NCBI RefSeq assembly: GCF_019931165.1
Contig: NZ_JAIOUP010000017.1
Coordinates: 1 to 46,115 of the forward strand
Direction of reading: 5' to 3'
Origin: Schnuerera sp. xch1
Lineage (GTDB): Bacteria; Bacillota; Clostridia; Tissierellales; Tepidimicrobiaceae
DNA length: 46,115 bases
Positions within the stretch are counted from its first letter, which is position 1; every line of letters starts with the position of its first letter. The notes below the pieces were generated by a model. It was not told where the DNA came from, did no database searches, and worked only from the letters and a program-made list of their open reading frames with translations. Positions 17,458-26,219 of this stretch are shown here, in pieces. The translations under genes and the position numbers were made by a program.

Positions 17458-18342
17458 CTACTTATATCCAAAATATTTAACTTTGTTTTCTTTTTCCCTC
17501 CAATTTTTTTCTACCTTTATCCATAATTGAAGGTTAATTTGACTACCTAACAACTTTTCTATATCCAATCTTGCACTTTTCCCAATTTTTTTTAACATCT
17601 TTCCATGTTTTCCTATAATTATGCCTTTATGAGATTTCTTCTCACAATATATTACAGCATGTACGTCAATTAAGTCTTTTTCTTCCCTCGTATTTATTTG
17701 TTCTATATCCACAAAAATACCATGTGGAACTTCTTCTTGTAAATTTTCCAAAGCTTTTTCTCGTATTATTTCAGATATTATAAAACGTTCTGGCTGGTCT
17801 GTAATCATATTTTCAGGAAAATATTGAGGACCTTCAGGTAAAAGTTCTTCTATAGCATCTAAATATGTTTCTATATTTTCTCCATTGATTGCCGATATAG
17901 GGATAATATGTTGAAACATATTTATCTTTTTATACATATCAATTAATTGATTAACCTCTTTCTTACTTATCCTATCGATCTTGTTTATAATAAGGATTAT
18001 TGGTGTCTTTATTCCTTTTAACTCTTCTATAATATAATTATCAAGTTTACCAATTTTAATACTTTCATCTACTATAAATGTAATTATATCAACTTCTTCT
18101 AGGGTTGTTTTTGAAATTTTAAGCATGTACTCACCTAGTTTATTTTTTGGCATTTGAATTCCTGGTGTGTCTAAAAATACAACTTGATATTCTGGTTTAG
18201 TATATACAAGCTGAATTTTATTCCTGGTGGTTTGAGGTTTATCTGATATAATCGATATCTTTTCTCCAATTATTTTATTTAAAAGTGTAGATTTTCCTAC
18301 ATTAGGTCTACCTATAACAGTTACAAATCCTGATTTATACAT
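17458..18342 (-). CDS. era: GTPase Era
   Basis: Era is a Ras-like GTPase needed for 30S subunit assembly. G1 GRPNVGKST, G3 DTPG and G4 NKID are present, with a C-terminal KH domain containing IIIGKHGKMLKKIG that binds the 3' end of 16S rRNA. I start at ATG 18342 (MYKSGFVTVIGR, 294 residues) because AAGGAG is 8 nt upstream. A longer in-frame start at 18363 lacks a ribosome site and lies deep in cdd. It overlaps the cdd end by 8 nt. Confidence 0.97.
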   Translation of the reverse strand: MYKSGFVTVIGRPNVGKSTLLNKIIGEKISIISDKPQTTRNKIQLVYTKPEYQVVFLDTPGIQMPKNKLGEYMLKISKTTLEEVDIITFIVDESIKIGKLDNYIIEELKGIKTPIILIINKIDRISKKEVNQLIDMYKKINMFQHIIPISAINGENIETYLDAIEELLPEGPQYFPENMITDQPERFIISEIIREKALENLQEEVPHGIFVDIEQINTREEKDLIDVHAVIYCEKKSHKGIIIGKHGKMLKKIGKSARLDIEKLLGSQINLQLWIKVEKNWREKENKVKYFGYK

Positions 18343-18748
18343 TTCTACGCTCCTTATCTTCATCTAAATTTTCTGGTCCAAAACTGAAAGGTAACAATTC
18401 ATCTAATCTATACTCTCTATAATCTTCTTCTGAATTAGCAATTATTATTATAGCATCTTTTCCAAATTCCCTTATCACCTGTCTGCATACTCCACATGGA
18501 TATGTAAAATCTGAATCTCCTACAACAGCTATAGCCTTTATGTTTCTATAGCCTTCTGATACAGCCTTAAATATAGCTGTTCTTTCTGCACATAAAGTTG
18601 GCGAATATGAAGCTATCTCAATATTACATCCGGTAAATATTTTATCGTCTTCTGTCAATAAAGCAGCACCTACTCTAAATTTTGAATATGGAACATACGC
18701 TTTCTTTTGTGCTATTAGTGCTTCGCTTATTAACTTCTTTTTATCCAT
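18335..18748 (-). CDS. cdd: Cytidine deaminase
   Basis: This homotetramer-type enzyme deaminates cytidine and deoxycytidine in pyrimidine salvage. The zinc/catalytic motif CAERTAIFKA (with the proton-shuttle Glu) and the second zinc motif PCGVCRQV are intact, as is the substrate segment YSKFRVGAALL. ATG at 18748 (MDKKKLISEALI, 137 residues) has AAAGGAG 8 nt upstream, better than ATG 18766. It lies between dgkA and era as in B. subtilis. Confidence 0.96.
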   Translation of the reverse strand: MDKKKLISEALIAQKKAYVPYSKFRVGAALLTEDDKIFTGCNIEIASYSPTLCAERTAIFKAVSEGYRNIKAIAVVGDSDFTYPCGVCRQVIREFGKDAIIIIANSEEDYREYRLDELLPFSFGPENLDEDKERRNV

Positions 18749-18767
18749 TATTAATACTCCTTTCATC

Positions 18768-19472
18768 TTAAATTAACTGAAATACTAAAATTCCCACTAT
18801 TATCCCCAACAATGCTCCAGATATTACCTCAAGTATGGAATGTATCTTACCTTCAACTCTACTTTCGCCTACAAGAAATGCTACAATAAATGCAAGTGTA
18901 CTTACTAACATATTGTTTGCAACAAATGCAATTATAGTAGCTATACAAAAAGATACAGCTGAATGTCCACTAACAGTACCACCTTGAAAAGGTGTTCCTT
19001 TTCCTTTATAACATATTGCCTTAATCCCAATGGTTGATACTATAATTAATACTAATGCTATAAAAGTTAGATGAATGGGAGAATTTTTCATTTTGAACAA
19101 TACTAAATGTGTAATAGGATTAAGCCTGTCAAAAAACAACAAATATCCAACTACTAAAGCATTAAAAGCAGCAATTAATACTCCTCCAGCAGCTAAATCC
19201 TTTGCTAATCTAGCTAATGGATGATAATCTTTTGTTAATATGTCTATTGTTCTTTCAACTGCTGTATTTATCATCTCCGCCAATAATACAAGAGTTATAG
19301 AAACAAATAGTACTATAAGCTCGATTCTCGTAAAATCAAAAAACAAACTCATTATAATAATACCAGTTGCAATTAAAAAATGAATTCTTAAATTTTTTTC
19401 AGTTTTTAAAGCATATATAATTCCATTTACAGCATAATTAAAACTTTCGATAAGATTTTTTGATTTCTTCAT
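18768..19472 (-). CDS. Fusion of DgkA-type lipid kinase and PAP2-type phosphatase
   Basis: Residues about 1-115 are a Gram-positive DgkA (undecaprenol/diacylglycerol kinase) with the catalytic segment AEMINTAVERTIDI and AKDLAAGGVL, and three membrane helices. Residues about 125-234 are a PAP2 domain with GTVSGHSAVSF and the SRX5H motif SRVEGKIH, and further membrane helices. The first PAP2 motif (KX6RP) is not obvious. The kinase would make undecaprenyl phosphate from undecaprenol, while a PAP2 enzyme could dephosphorylate a lipid (di)phosphate, so both may serve lipid-carrier recycling. In B. subtilis dgkA at this position is the kinase alone. ATG at 19472. Confidence 0.88.
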   Translation of the reverse strand: MKKSKNLIESFNYAVNGIIYALKTEKNLRIHFLIATGIIIMSLFFDFTRIELIVLFVSITLVLLAEMINTAVERTIDILTKDYHPLARLAKDLAAGGVLIAAFNALVVGYLLFFDRLNPITHLVLFKMKNSPIHLTFIALVLIIVSTIGIKAICYKGKGTPFQGGTVSGHSAVSFCIATIIAFVANNMLVSTLAFIVAFLVGESRVEGKIHSILEVISGALLGIIVGILVFQLI

Positions 19473-19490
19473 TATTTGTTGAAATCTCCC

Positions 19491-19949
19491 CTATCCTTTT
19501 TTTAATATATGTAATTTTTTCATCACTTCTTTTTCTTTATTCCTCATAATCTTAGCTTCGTCTTGTTGCATATGATCATATCCTAGTAGATGAAACATAC
19601 TATGGACTGACAAATATGTTATTTCTCTAAGCAAAGAATGATTATATTCAATGGATTGTTTAAGTGCCATCTCAGCAGATATTACAATATCGCCTAACAT
19701 TTTTATTGGAATTAAATTGTCGTCATCTTCTTCCATAACGAAAGATAATACATCTGTCGCACTATCAATATTTCTATAATTCTTATTTAATTCTCTAATC
19801 TCATCGTTATCCACAAAAGAAACACTGATCTCATAGTCTAAAGATCTACCTTCCAAAATTAAAGATTCTCTTATTGCATCTTTTATCGATCTGAATATAC
19901 TCTCATTTAATTCCACTTTATCTTGTCTATTAACAATAAATACTTCCAT
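19491..19949 (-). CDS. ybeY: Endoribonuclease YbeY
   Basis: This 152-residue zinc-dependent RNase acts in 16S rRNA 3' maturation and ribosome quality control. The H-X3-H-X5-H metal signature is intact in HSMFHLLGYDH (about residues 122-132). ATSDVLSF-like segment DSATDVLSFVM is also present. ATG at 19949, AAGGAG upstream. It sits after phoH but without pgpH (yqfF), which normally separates them. Confidence 0.96.
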   Translation of the reverse strand: MEVFIVNRQDKVELNESIFRSIKDAIRESLILEGRSLDYEISVSFVDNDEIRELNKNYRNIDSATDVLSFVMEEDDDNLIPIKMLGDIVISAEMALKQSIEYNHSLLREITYLSVHSMFHLLGYDHMQQDEAKIMRNKEKEVMKKLHILKKG

Positions 19950-20045
19950 TTTTAAGCATCTCCTTTTTCGCTAGACAAATCTGAATCAGATATTCGGGCC
20001 ATCATATAATTTATCCTATTTTGCCTTATGATAAAAAAGAGACAA

Positions 20046-21014
20046 TCAATGATTATCATGTTTTTCATATGCTTCTATTATTCTCTGTACCAAAGGGTGC
20101 CTAACGATATCATTTTTAGATAGATTAACAAAATCTATACCTTTTACATCTTTCAAAATCTTTGAAACTGTAACTAAGCCTGAAGATCTACCTTTAGATA
20201 AATCGATTTGTGTTATATCTCCAGTTACTATTGCTTTAGAACCAAATCCTAATCTAGTTAAAAACATTTTCATTTGTTCATTAGTAGTATTTTGTGCTTC
20301 ATCCAATATTACATAAGCAGAGTCTAATGTTCTACCTCTCATATAAGCTAAAGGTGCTATTTCTATAAGCCCCTTTTCCATTAATTTAGAATAAGTATCC
20401 GATCCTAAAATATCAAATAATGCATCATATATCGGTCTAAGATAAGGATCTACTTTTTCTTGTAAATCTCCAGGTAAGAAACCTAAACTTTCTCCTGCTT
20501 CTACAGCGGGTCTTGTTAAGATAATTCTTCTTACCTCTTTGTTTTTAAATGCGTTTACTGCCATCGCCATCCCTAAATAAGTTTTGCCTGTTCCAGCTGG
20601 ACCTATTCCAAATACTATGTCATTATTTTTAATACCATCTACATATCTTTTTTGACCTAAAGTTTTAGGTTTAATACTCTTCCCTGAAGCAGTAATACAA
20701 ATAACATCATTTAAAAGATCTTTTACTTTTTCTTCTTTCCCTTCAAGTATCAATTGTATAGTATATCTTAGTTCTTGTTTAGTTAATCTTTTCTGAGCTT
20801 TTATAATCTCCACTAATTTATGAATTAATCTTTCGCCTAACTCTACAGAAAGTGTATCTCCAACTACAACTATTTTATCTTCCCTTAGAATCATTTCTAT
20901 ATTTAATTCTTCCTCAATTATTTTAAGATTTTCATCAAATTTACCAAATAATTCAGGTATTAGCTGATTATCTTCGATAAATATTTGTCTTTCATATTTT
21001 TTGTCTTTCTTCAA
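20046..21014 (-). CDS. phoH: PhoH-like ATPase (YbeZ family)
   Basis: This 322-residue cytoplasmic P-loop ATPase is a partner of YbeY in RNA metabolism. Walker A is GIGPAGTGKTYL (about residues 137-148), Walker B is VILDEAQN, and an N-terminal KH-like region precedes them. The start is TTG at 21012-21014 with AAGGAGG 7 nt upstream, overlapping yqfD by 4 nt. Its 3' side is followed by a 96-nt gap before ybeY. Confidence 0.95.
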   Translation of the reverse strand: MKKDKKYERQIFIEDNQLIPELFGKFDENLKIIEEELNIEMILREDKIVVVGDTLSVELGERLIHKLVEIIKAQKRLTKQELRYTIQLILEGKEEKVKDLLNDVICITASGKSIKPKTLGQKRYVDGIKNNDIVFGIGPAGTGKTYLGMAMAVNAFKNKEVRRIILTRPAVEAGESLGFLPGDLQEKVDPYLRPIYDALFDILGSDTYSKLMEKGLIEIAPLAYMRGRTLDSAYVILDEAQNTTNEQMKMFLTRLGFGSKAIVTGDITQIDLSKGRSSGLVTVSKILKDVKGIDFVNLSKNDIVRHPLVQRIIEAYEKHDNH

Positions 21015-22216
21015 TCTATATCCTCCTTATAATTTGAGTCAATAATACTTTTTTCTCCTATATCTTCAATTACTTCTATAACTACATGAGTTGAAAGCAC
21101 ATTATCTTTAATTGAATGTCCTACATCCTTAGATTCTATTTGAGCGCCAGATGATAATTGTTTATTTAACTCTTCTACAGCTTTAATATGGTTTGATTGT
21201 TTCAACAAGTCTATATTTTGTTTTATTTCTTCTTTTTTCACTTCCTTATATTCATGAACCAATAATTTTATTGGTAAATTCAAGTCGATATCAAATAATT
21301 TTACTTCTCTAACACTTTCAATATAATCCTTATAAGGAATATCTCCTTTGAAAAATTGAACTCCTTTATTGCCAATTTTCAATTGACGTCTCTCATATAC
21401 TCTTCCTGTTTCTTTTTCGATAGTTTTTATTATAGGTTCATTGATTATTTGTGAATATACTGTCTTTGCTAATACTTCTCCCTCTGCATGCACAAATATC
21501 TGTTCTTCAGAATATTCGTCAGAAATTACTCCAGTAATGAGGGTTTGACCTTTGTCTACAACATCTCCTTTTTTAACTACTGCTTTTCCATTTCTTGCAA
21601 TGGCCTTTTCTATTACACCTCGTTTAGAAGCAATTATATTACAAGGTGTATCAGTATCAATTTTTTCTGGAGGTAAATCCTGTTCTTTTACTTCTATTAT
21701 AAGCTTTGTTCCTTTTATATCTACGGATAGAAAAGAAAAAATATCAAATTCATTTAACAATAAATATTCTATATAATCTTTATCTAATTTATATTTTATT
21801 ATACCTTTTTTTATATTCTCTTGTTCTAACACTGATCTTATATCTTCTGTTTTAACTTTATCATTCCCAATAATTTCAATATGCCAAATTAAAGAAGATA
21901 GAAAGATAATTATACATAGAAAAATTACAAATCCAAGTCCTAACATCTTTCTATATCTTAATTTGTAAAGAATGAAAGGTAATCCTTTTTTATCTACAAT
22001 CTCAGTTCGACAACCTACTTTTTTTACAACTTCTTTTAAAGCTTTAAAACCATCTATAGTTGCTTTCATTTCCAATAATGTATAATCTATTCTATTGATA
22101 TCCCAAAGATATATATCATTGTTTGCAGCTAAGTTTAAAAACCTCTCTAAAGTCAGTCCTTCAACTCTAATAATAACATATCCCCTGAAAAAATTCCATG
22201 TTTTTATAGTTTCCAT
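21011..22216 (-). CDS. yqfD: Sporulation protein YqfD
   Basis: This membrane protein of about 401 residues is required for efficient sporulation in B. subtilis and is expressed in the mother cell. A single membrane segment (LGFVIFLCIIIFLSSLIWHI, about residues 93-112) separates an N-terminal cytoplasmic domain from a large external domain with FtsQ/POTRA-like character. I place the start at ATG 22216 because GGGG is 8 nt upstream; a GTG 6 nt earlier is too close. It follows yqfC by 11 nt and overlaps phoH. Confidence 0.92.
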   Translation of the reverse strand: METIKTWNFFRGYVIIRVEGLTLERFLNLAANNDIYLWDINRIDYTLLEMKATIDGFKALKEVVKKVGCRTEIVDKKGLPFILYKLRYRKMLGLGFVIFLCIIIFLSSLIWHIEIIGNDKVKTEDIRSVLEQENIKKGIIKYKLDKDYIEYLLLNEFDIFSFLSVDIKGTKLIIEVKEQDLPPEKIDTDTPCNIIASKRGVIEKAIARNGKAVVKKGDVVDKGQTLITGVISDEYSEEQIFVHAEGEVLAKTVYSQIINEPIIKTIEKETGRVYERRQLKIGNKGVQFFKGDIPYKDYIESVREVKLFDIDLNLPIKLLVHEYKEVKKEEIKQNIDLLKQSNHIKAVEELNKQLSSGAQIESKDVGHSIKDNVLSTHVVIEVIEDIGEKSIIDSNYKEDID

Positions 22217-22227
22217 CTTCACACCCC

Positions 22228-22506
22228 TTAGCTGATTATTTGTATTCCCTCAATATTTCCTCTTACAATTATCTCCTCTGAAAGAATCGTTTTTAATTTT
22301 AAATTATTCCCAGATATTTTAATTACCCCTATATTTGAGTTAATTCTAAGAATTTCTTGTGTATATTCTATAATACCTTTATGATTGGAGATATTAAGCT
22401 GAATATTTCCAACCATAATAATCTTAGGCAAATCTAATACTATGTCTTTAGGTAATTCCAATGCTTCTGAAATATTATATTTAAAATTTTCCATTTTATT
22501 ATCCAT
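22228..22506 (-). CDS. yqfC: Sporulation protein YqfC
   Basis: This 92-residue protein belongs to the YqfC/YabP family of small sporulation proteins. The conserved core VLDLPKIIMVGNIQLNISNHKG and the pattern of short beta strands match. ATG at 22506 with GGAGG upstream. It leads yqfCD-phoH and has a sigma-E-like promoter and inverted repeats upstream. The family's mechanism is unknown; B. subtilis yqfC is sigma-E controlled. Confidence 0.92.
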   Translation of the reverse strand: MDNKMENFKYNISEALELPKDIVLDLPKIIMVGNIQLNISNHKGIIEYTQEILRINSNIGVIKISGNNLKLKTILSEEIIVRGNIEGIQIIS

Positions 22507-22517
22507 TGATATACCTC

Positions 22518-22561
22518 CTCTGTAATAATTTTATGCCTGATGTAATATGAGTATTACAGAG
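22518..22561. repeat. Overlapping inverted repeats before yqfC
   Basis: Minus-strand CTCTGTAATA (22552-22561) is perfectly complementary to TATTACAGAG (22518-22527), which touches the yqfC ribosome site GGAGG. The inner TGTAATA can instead pair with the nearer TATTACA (22542-22548) with a 4-nt gap. Confidence 0.65.
22528..22557 (-). promoter_or_regulatory. Sigma-E-like promoter of yqfCD
   Basis: GTAATACT at 22550-22557 (6/8 to GTCATATT), a 14-bp spacer and CATAAAAT at 22528-22535 (7/8 to CATACAAT) on the minus strand. It is 22 nt before the yqfC start codon, and the known B. subtilis orthologue is sigma-E dependent. Confidence 0.6.
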
Positions 22562-22566
22562 TAAAA

Positions 22567-22598
22567 AGTAAAAAGCATATAGGTTACTATATGCTTTT
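22567..22598 (-). terminator. Terminator of the nfeD-floA operon
   Basis: AAAAGCATATAG and CTATATGCTTTT form a perfect 12-bp stem with a GTAA-type loop, followed by U-rich sequence on the minus strand. The stop codon of the preceding 151-residue gene lies within the stem. It isolates yqfC from floA read-through. Confidence 0.82.
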
Positions 22599-23042
22599 TC
22601 TCTGATTTCTAAGGCCTTTAGGATCTGATAATATTTCAGAATATATTATGCCTTTTACAATGTCATTTTTTGATTTTAACATTGAATGTGATAAACCTTT
22701 TCTGTTTTTGTTTTTTTTCTTTTCAATTAATGATTCTTTTCGGTCATCATCAGAATACTGATCTTTGAAAGGTTTTTCATGATATATATTCTCGCTTTCA
22801 GTTCTTTCTGGTTCTTTAGACTTAACCTCTTTTTGGAATGAATTTTCCATTTCATCTCTTGTAATAGTTTGCTTTTCTTTATTTAAAGGAACTACTGTAG
22901 CTTGAGGTGTATTTGCCCGATTCATTAATTGTTTTTTTCTTTTCTTCTTAGCCATTTCAATTTGTTTTTTATCACTTATACTTTTTGTGATAATATTTAA
23001 TACAATTACAATAATAAAAATAAATATAGTATTTGGGAACAT
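22587..23042 (-). CDS. Membrane-anchored hydrophilic protein of unknown function, floA operon
   Basis: This 151-residue protein has an N-terminal membrane anchor (FIFIIVIVLNII, about residues 6-17), then a highly charged, probably disordered region, and a C-terminal motif DIVKGIIYSEILSDPKGLR. Similar short C-terminal motifs (GIIxSEILxxP) recur in small uncharacterised Firmicutes membrane proteins. It starts 12 nt after floA, in the place of yqfB of B. subtilis but without obvious similarity that I can judge. A role at flotillin membrane domains is only a guess from position. Confidence 0.75.
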   Translation of the reverse strand: MFPNTIFIFIIVIVLNIITKSISDKKQIEMAKKKRKKQLMNRANTPQATVVPLNKEKQTITRDEMENSFQKEVKSKEPERTESENIYHEKPFKDQYSDDDRKESLIEKKKNKNRKGLSHSMLKSKNDIVKGIIYSEILSDPKGLRNQRKSI

Positions 23043-23054
23043 TTTATAATCCCC

Positions 23055-24050
23055 CTATTCTTCTCTATCTTCTCTATCTTCTTCACCAGCCATCTTAGAT
23101 ATTGAATTTCTCATATCAGTATCTGCCAACACATTCTTCATATTATAATAATCCATAAATCCTATATTTCCTTCTTTAAGAGACGTTGCTATAGCTAGAG
23201 GTACTTCTGCTTCTGCTTCTACTACTTTAGCCTTCATAGCTTGAACTTCTGCTATCATCTCCTGTTCCTTAGCTACTGCCATAGCTCTTCTTTCTTCAGC
23301 TTTAGCTTGTGCAATACGCTTATCGGCATCTGCCTGTTCAGTTTGAAGTTTTGCACCAATATTTCTTCCCACGTCTACATCTGCAATATCAATAGATAAT
23401 ATTTCAAAAGCTGTTCCTGAATCTAAACCCTTTTCCAGTACAGTTTCAGATATTAAATCTGGATTTTCCAGTACATCTGTATGTGCATCTGAACTACCTA
23501 CAGTAGTAACTATACCTTCGCCTACCCTTGCAATAATAGTTTCTTCTCCGGCACCACCTACTAGTCTTTCGATGTTTGCTCTGACTGTAACTCTTGCTTT
23601 TGCAATAACTTCAATGCCATCTTGAGCTACTGCTGCAATTTGGGGGGTTTCTATAACTTTAGGGTTTACACTTACCTGTACTGCCTCTAGTACATTTCTC
23701 CCTGCTAAGTCTATTGCCGCGGCTCTTTCAAATGGTAACTCAATATTAGCCCTTTGGGCTGCAATTAAAGCGTCAACAAGAGTATTTACATTTCCACCTG
23801 CAAGATAATGTGCTTCTAATTTGTCTACTCCTAATGATAATCCTGCTTTTGTAGCTTTAATCATAGGATTTACTATTCTCGATGGAACAACTCTTCTTAA
23901 CCTCATACCTATTAAGGTACTAATCTTAATTTTAACACCAGAAAAATACGCTGTAATCCATAACCCAACAGGTATAAAAGTAAAAAATAGTATTACTAAT
24001 ATAATTATCAATATTGCAATACCAACTGTAAAAATAATCGACCCTTCCAT
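23055..24050 (-). CDS. floA: Flotillin-like protein FloA
   Basis: This 331-residue scaffold organises functional membrane microdomains. An N-terminal membrane hairpin (about residues 5-30), the SPFH/DUF-type region with [24 protein letters not shown], and the coiled stretch rich in AxxE repeats ([26 protein letters not shown], quoted in parts) match FloA. ATG at 24050, 2 nt after nfeD. The nfeD-floA pair is conserved. The C-terminus ends in acidic EEDREDREE. Confidence 0.96.
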   Translation of the reverse strand: MEGSIIFTVGIAILIIILVILFFTFIPVGLWITAYFSGVKIKISTLIGMRLRRVVPSRIVNPMIKATKAGLSLGVDKLEAHYLAGGNVNTLVDALIAAQRANIELPFERAAAIDLAGRNVLEAVQVSVNPKVIETPQIAAVAQDGIEVIAKARVTVRANIERLVGGAGEETIIARVGEGIVTTVGSSDAHTDVLENPDLISETVLEKGLDSGTAFEILSIDIADVDVGRNIGAKLQTEQADADKRIAQAKAEERRAMAVAKEQEMIAEVQAMKAKVVEAEAEVPLAIATSLKEGNIGFMDYYNMKNVLADTDMRNSISKMAGEEDREDREE

Positions 24051-24052
24051 AC

Positions 24053-25336
24053 TTATAACCTCCTAACAATTATTTTTGATCCTTCTACCTTCACCACTTT
24101 AATCTTAGTGTTTTTGGGAATAAACCCTCCATCAGATAATGCATCTAATCTATTATCATCTATTTTTATAATCCCTGAAGGACGAAGTTCCGAAACAGAA
24201 ATTCCCTCTTTACCTAAAAGATCTGTCCTGGTTGAAGAACTTAGATATCCATCCTCATCTTTTTGGTTTGTTGATAATATAACCTTATCTAAAATTTTAC
24301 TTCTATGTCCTTGCTTTATTAATATTATAGTAATTATTGCAGTTATTATAATAGATATGCTTAATGACATAAGAGCTGATTGCAACGATCCCATTGCTAA
24401 TATTATCCCTACAATAATTAATATTATACCAGATATCCCTGGTAATCCAAAACCTGGAGCTATAGCTTCTATAATAAGAAGTATTAAACCAACAATAAAA
24501 ATTATTAAAGATGTCCATTGAGAATTCCCCACCATTATATTACCAGCAAAGAATAAGCCAAAAGAAATTATACTGATGATCCCTCCAATTCCAAAACCAG
24601 GAGTAAATATTTCTATTACCAAACCTACAAATGCTATCGTTAGTAATATAGTATTCATCTGAGGACTAGCTAACATTCTAGCAAATTTTAGTTCCAAGTT
24701 CTCTTCTATTTTTACAATGTTATTATACGAAATATCAAAATAGGAAAGAAATTCTGCATAGTCATTGGATACAAAATCAGCAATTCCATACTTCAATGCT
24801 TCACTACTAGTTAGGTTTACTAATTTCCCTTTTTCAGAAATACCCTCTATATATATATCTGAATCTGCCATTGCCTCTACTATCTGAGTATTTCTCCCTC
24901 TTTGTTCAGCTGCATTTCTTAAAAAACTTCTCCACATAGACAATACCTTTTCTGTATTCGGTATAGTCTCTGCTGAACCAATAGTAGAGCTCTCTGCCAT
25001 TACTACTTTCTCACTTGAAATTGTTATTAACACTCCTGCTGATTCTGCTTTATTTTTAACAAATGAAATAGTAGGTACATTTAAATCCATAATCAAATTT
25101 TTGATCTTTTCTGTATAATCAATTACTCCACCATAAGTGTCTATCTCAAAAATTATTGCTTTAGGTGATTCCCTCGTAATTTTAGTCAAGGTTGAATTTA
25201 AAAAATTATAAGTAGCCTGGTTAATCTCTCCCTTAATTGGTACAACATAAACATTTTCTTTATCCTGTGCGAAAACAATTCCATTAAAAAGTAAAATAAT
25301 TAATAAGCTCAAAATTACAACGGTCTTTCTTTTCAC
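24053..25336 (-). CDS. nfeD: NfeD-family membrane protease-like protein (NfeD1b)
   Basis: A signal peptide ([19 protein letters not shown]) precedes a ClpP-class serine protease domain with [25 protein letters not shown], where the Ser and Lys dyad of the 1510-N class is expected. Then come about five membrane segments and a C-terminal OB-fold NfeD domain. It acts with FloA. I prefer GTG at 25336 (VKRKTVVI) because GGAGG is 8 nt upstream; the GTG at 25345 lies inside that ribosome site. It is the first gene of its operon, after the yqeY terminator. Confidence 0.93.
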   Translation of the reverse strand: MKRKTVVILSLLIILLFNGIVFAQDKENVYVVPIKGEINQATYNFLNSTLTKITRESPKAIIFEIDTYGGVIDYTEKIKNLIMDLNVPTISFVKNKAESAGVLITISSEKVVMAESSTIGSAETIPNTEKVLSMWRSFLRNAAEQRGRNTQIVEAMADSDIYIEGISEKGKLVNLTSSEALKYGIADFVSNDYAEFLSYFDISYNNIVKIEENLELKFARMLASPQMNTILLTIAFVGLVIEIFTPGFGIGGIISIISFGLFFAGNIMVGNSQWTSLIIFIVGLILLIIEAIAPGFGLPGISGIILIIVGIILAMGSLQSALMSLSISIIITAIITIILIKQGHRSKILDKVILSTNQKDEDGYLSSSTRTDLLGKEGISVSELRPSGIIKIDDNRLDALSDGGFIPKNTKIKVVKVEGSKIIVRRL

Positions 25337-25373
25337 TATACTCACCTCCTACCTCTATTATACTAATACCATT

Positions 25374-25402
25374 ATTATATTAATACCCTAAGGATAATAC
25401 AA
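25374..25402 (-). promoter_or_regulatory. Promoter of nfeD-floA
   Basis: TTGTAT at 25397-25402, a 17-bp spacer and perfect TATAAT at 25374-25379 on the minus strand. No sigma-W motif (TGAAAC/CGTA), which drives the B. subtilis operon, is visible. Confidence 0.55.
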
Positions 25403-25436
25403 TAAATAAAAGTTATACTTCATTATATGTTATAAA

Positions 25437-25466
25437 AAACCTGGGATAAAAATTGATCCCAGGTTT
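25437..25466 (-). terminator. Terminator after yqeY
   Basis: AAACCTGGGAT and ATCCCAGGTTT form an 11-bp perfect stem overlapping the yqeY stop, followed by UUUUUAU on the minus strand. It ends the heat-shock to rpsU-yqeY transcript. Confidence 0.9.
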
Positions 25467-25908
25467 ATCTTAAGATTTGTCTAGTTATCTTATTAACTGT
25501 ATTGCCATCAGCTCTTCCTTTAACCTTTGACATTACAGATTTCATCACTAATCCTATATCCTTCATGGACTTAGCATTCACTTCATCTATAGTCTCACTA
25601 ACAATTTCTTTAATCTCTTCTTCTGTTAACTGTTTAGGTAAATATTCAAGTAAAATTTCAATTTCTTTATTAGTTAAATCGACTAAATCTTGTCTTTCTC
25701 CTTTTTCAAAATCCTCAATTGCATTTCTCTTTTCTTTTAATTGCTTGGATATGATTTCTAATATCTGTTCGTCGTCTAATTCTATTCTCTTATCAACTTC
25801 TTTTTGCTTTATAGCAGCTCTAACCATAGTAATAGTATTTTTTCTTATAGAATCTTTATTTTTCATAGAGCTTTTTAAATCCTCTATAAGTTTGTCCTTC
25901 AAAGACAT
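25465..25908 (-). CDS. yqeY: GatB/YqeY domain protein
   Basis: This 147-residue helical protein is related to the tRNA-binding tail of GatB. The conserved start LKDKLIEDLKSSMKNKDSIRKNTITMVRAAIKQKE (in parts) and C-terminal DIGLVMKSVMSKVKGRADGNTVNKI are typical. It may act in tRNA-dependent amidation or tRNA quality control; the role is unproven. ATG at 25908, 16 nt after rpsU, an invariant pairing in Firmicutes. Confidence 0.93.
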   Translation of the reverse strand: MSLKDKLIEDLKSSMKNKDSIRKNTITMVRAAIKQKEVDKRIELDDEQILEIISKQLKEKRNAIEDFEKGERQDLVDLTNKEIEILLEYLPKQLTEEEIKEIVSETIDEVNAKSMKDIGLVMKSVMSKVKGRADGNTVNKITRQILR

Positions 25909-25923
25909 AAATTCACCTTCTCA

Positions 25924-26106
25924 CTAATATCTTTTAGTTTTTTTTCTCCTAGCTGCTTCAGATTTCTTTTTACGTTTTACACTTGGTTTCATATAATGTT
26001 CTCTCTTCCTATATTCTTTAAGAACACCTGAACGAGCGCATTGTCTTTTAAATCTTTTTAGTGCATTGTCAAGAGATTCATTGTCCCTAACTTTTATTTC
26101 TGACAT
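25924..26106 (-). CDS. rpsU: 30S ribosomal protein S21
   Basis: This 60-residue basic protein has the S21 signature [22 protein letters not shown] and a lysine/arginine C-terminus. I use ATG at 26106 (MSEIKVRDN) because GGGAGGG is 9 nt upstream and S21 is normally 57-60 residues; the in-frame start at 26130 would add an RBS-encoded extension. Confidence 0.97.
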   Translation of the reverse strand: MSEIKVRDNESLDNALKRFKRQCARSGVLKEYRKREHYMKPSVKRKKKSEAARRKKTKRY

Positions 26107-26219
26107 CGGATTCTTCCCTCCCCTCTTCAACTACCAAGAGTGCTCCCATGCTGTCTATGGTAAACAGAATATATCACGAAACAATTATACATTAAGTTTA
26201 AAATTTATGCAACTAAATT

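Noticed and set aside
19952-20005. 17-codon frame between phoH and ybeY
   Set aside because: Too short to call a gene without conservation evidence; mentioned only in the pgpH finding.
21990-22010. Second 0A-box-like ttcgaca
   Set aside because: It is inside the yqfD coding region and not near a promoter; used only as a measure of chance occurrence.
24303-24518. 71-codon minus-strand frame rich in Asn, Tyr and Ser
   Set aside because: It lies within the membrane segment of nfeD in another frame and its composition is that of AT-rich out-of-frame sequence.
24108-24521. 137-codon plus-strand frame opposite nfeD
   Set aside because: Antisense shadow of a hydrophobic coding region, without a ribosome site.
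25502-25927. 141-codon plus-strand frame opposite yqeY
   Set aside because: Serine and isoleucine-rich antisense shadow of a confidently identified gene.
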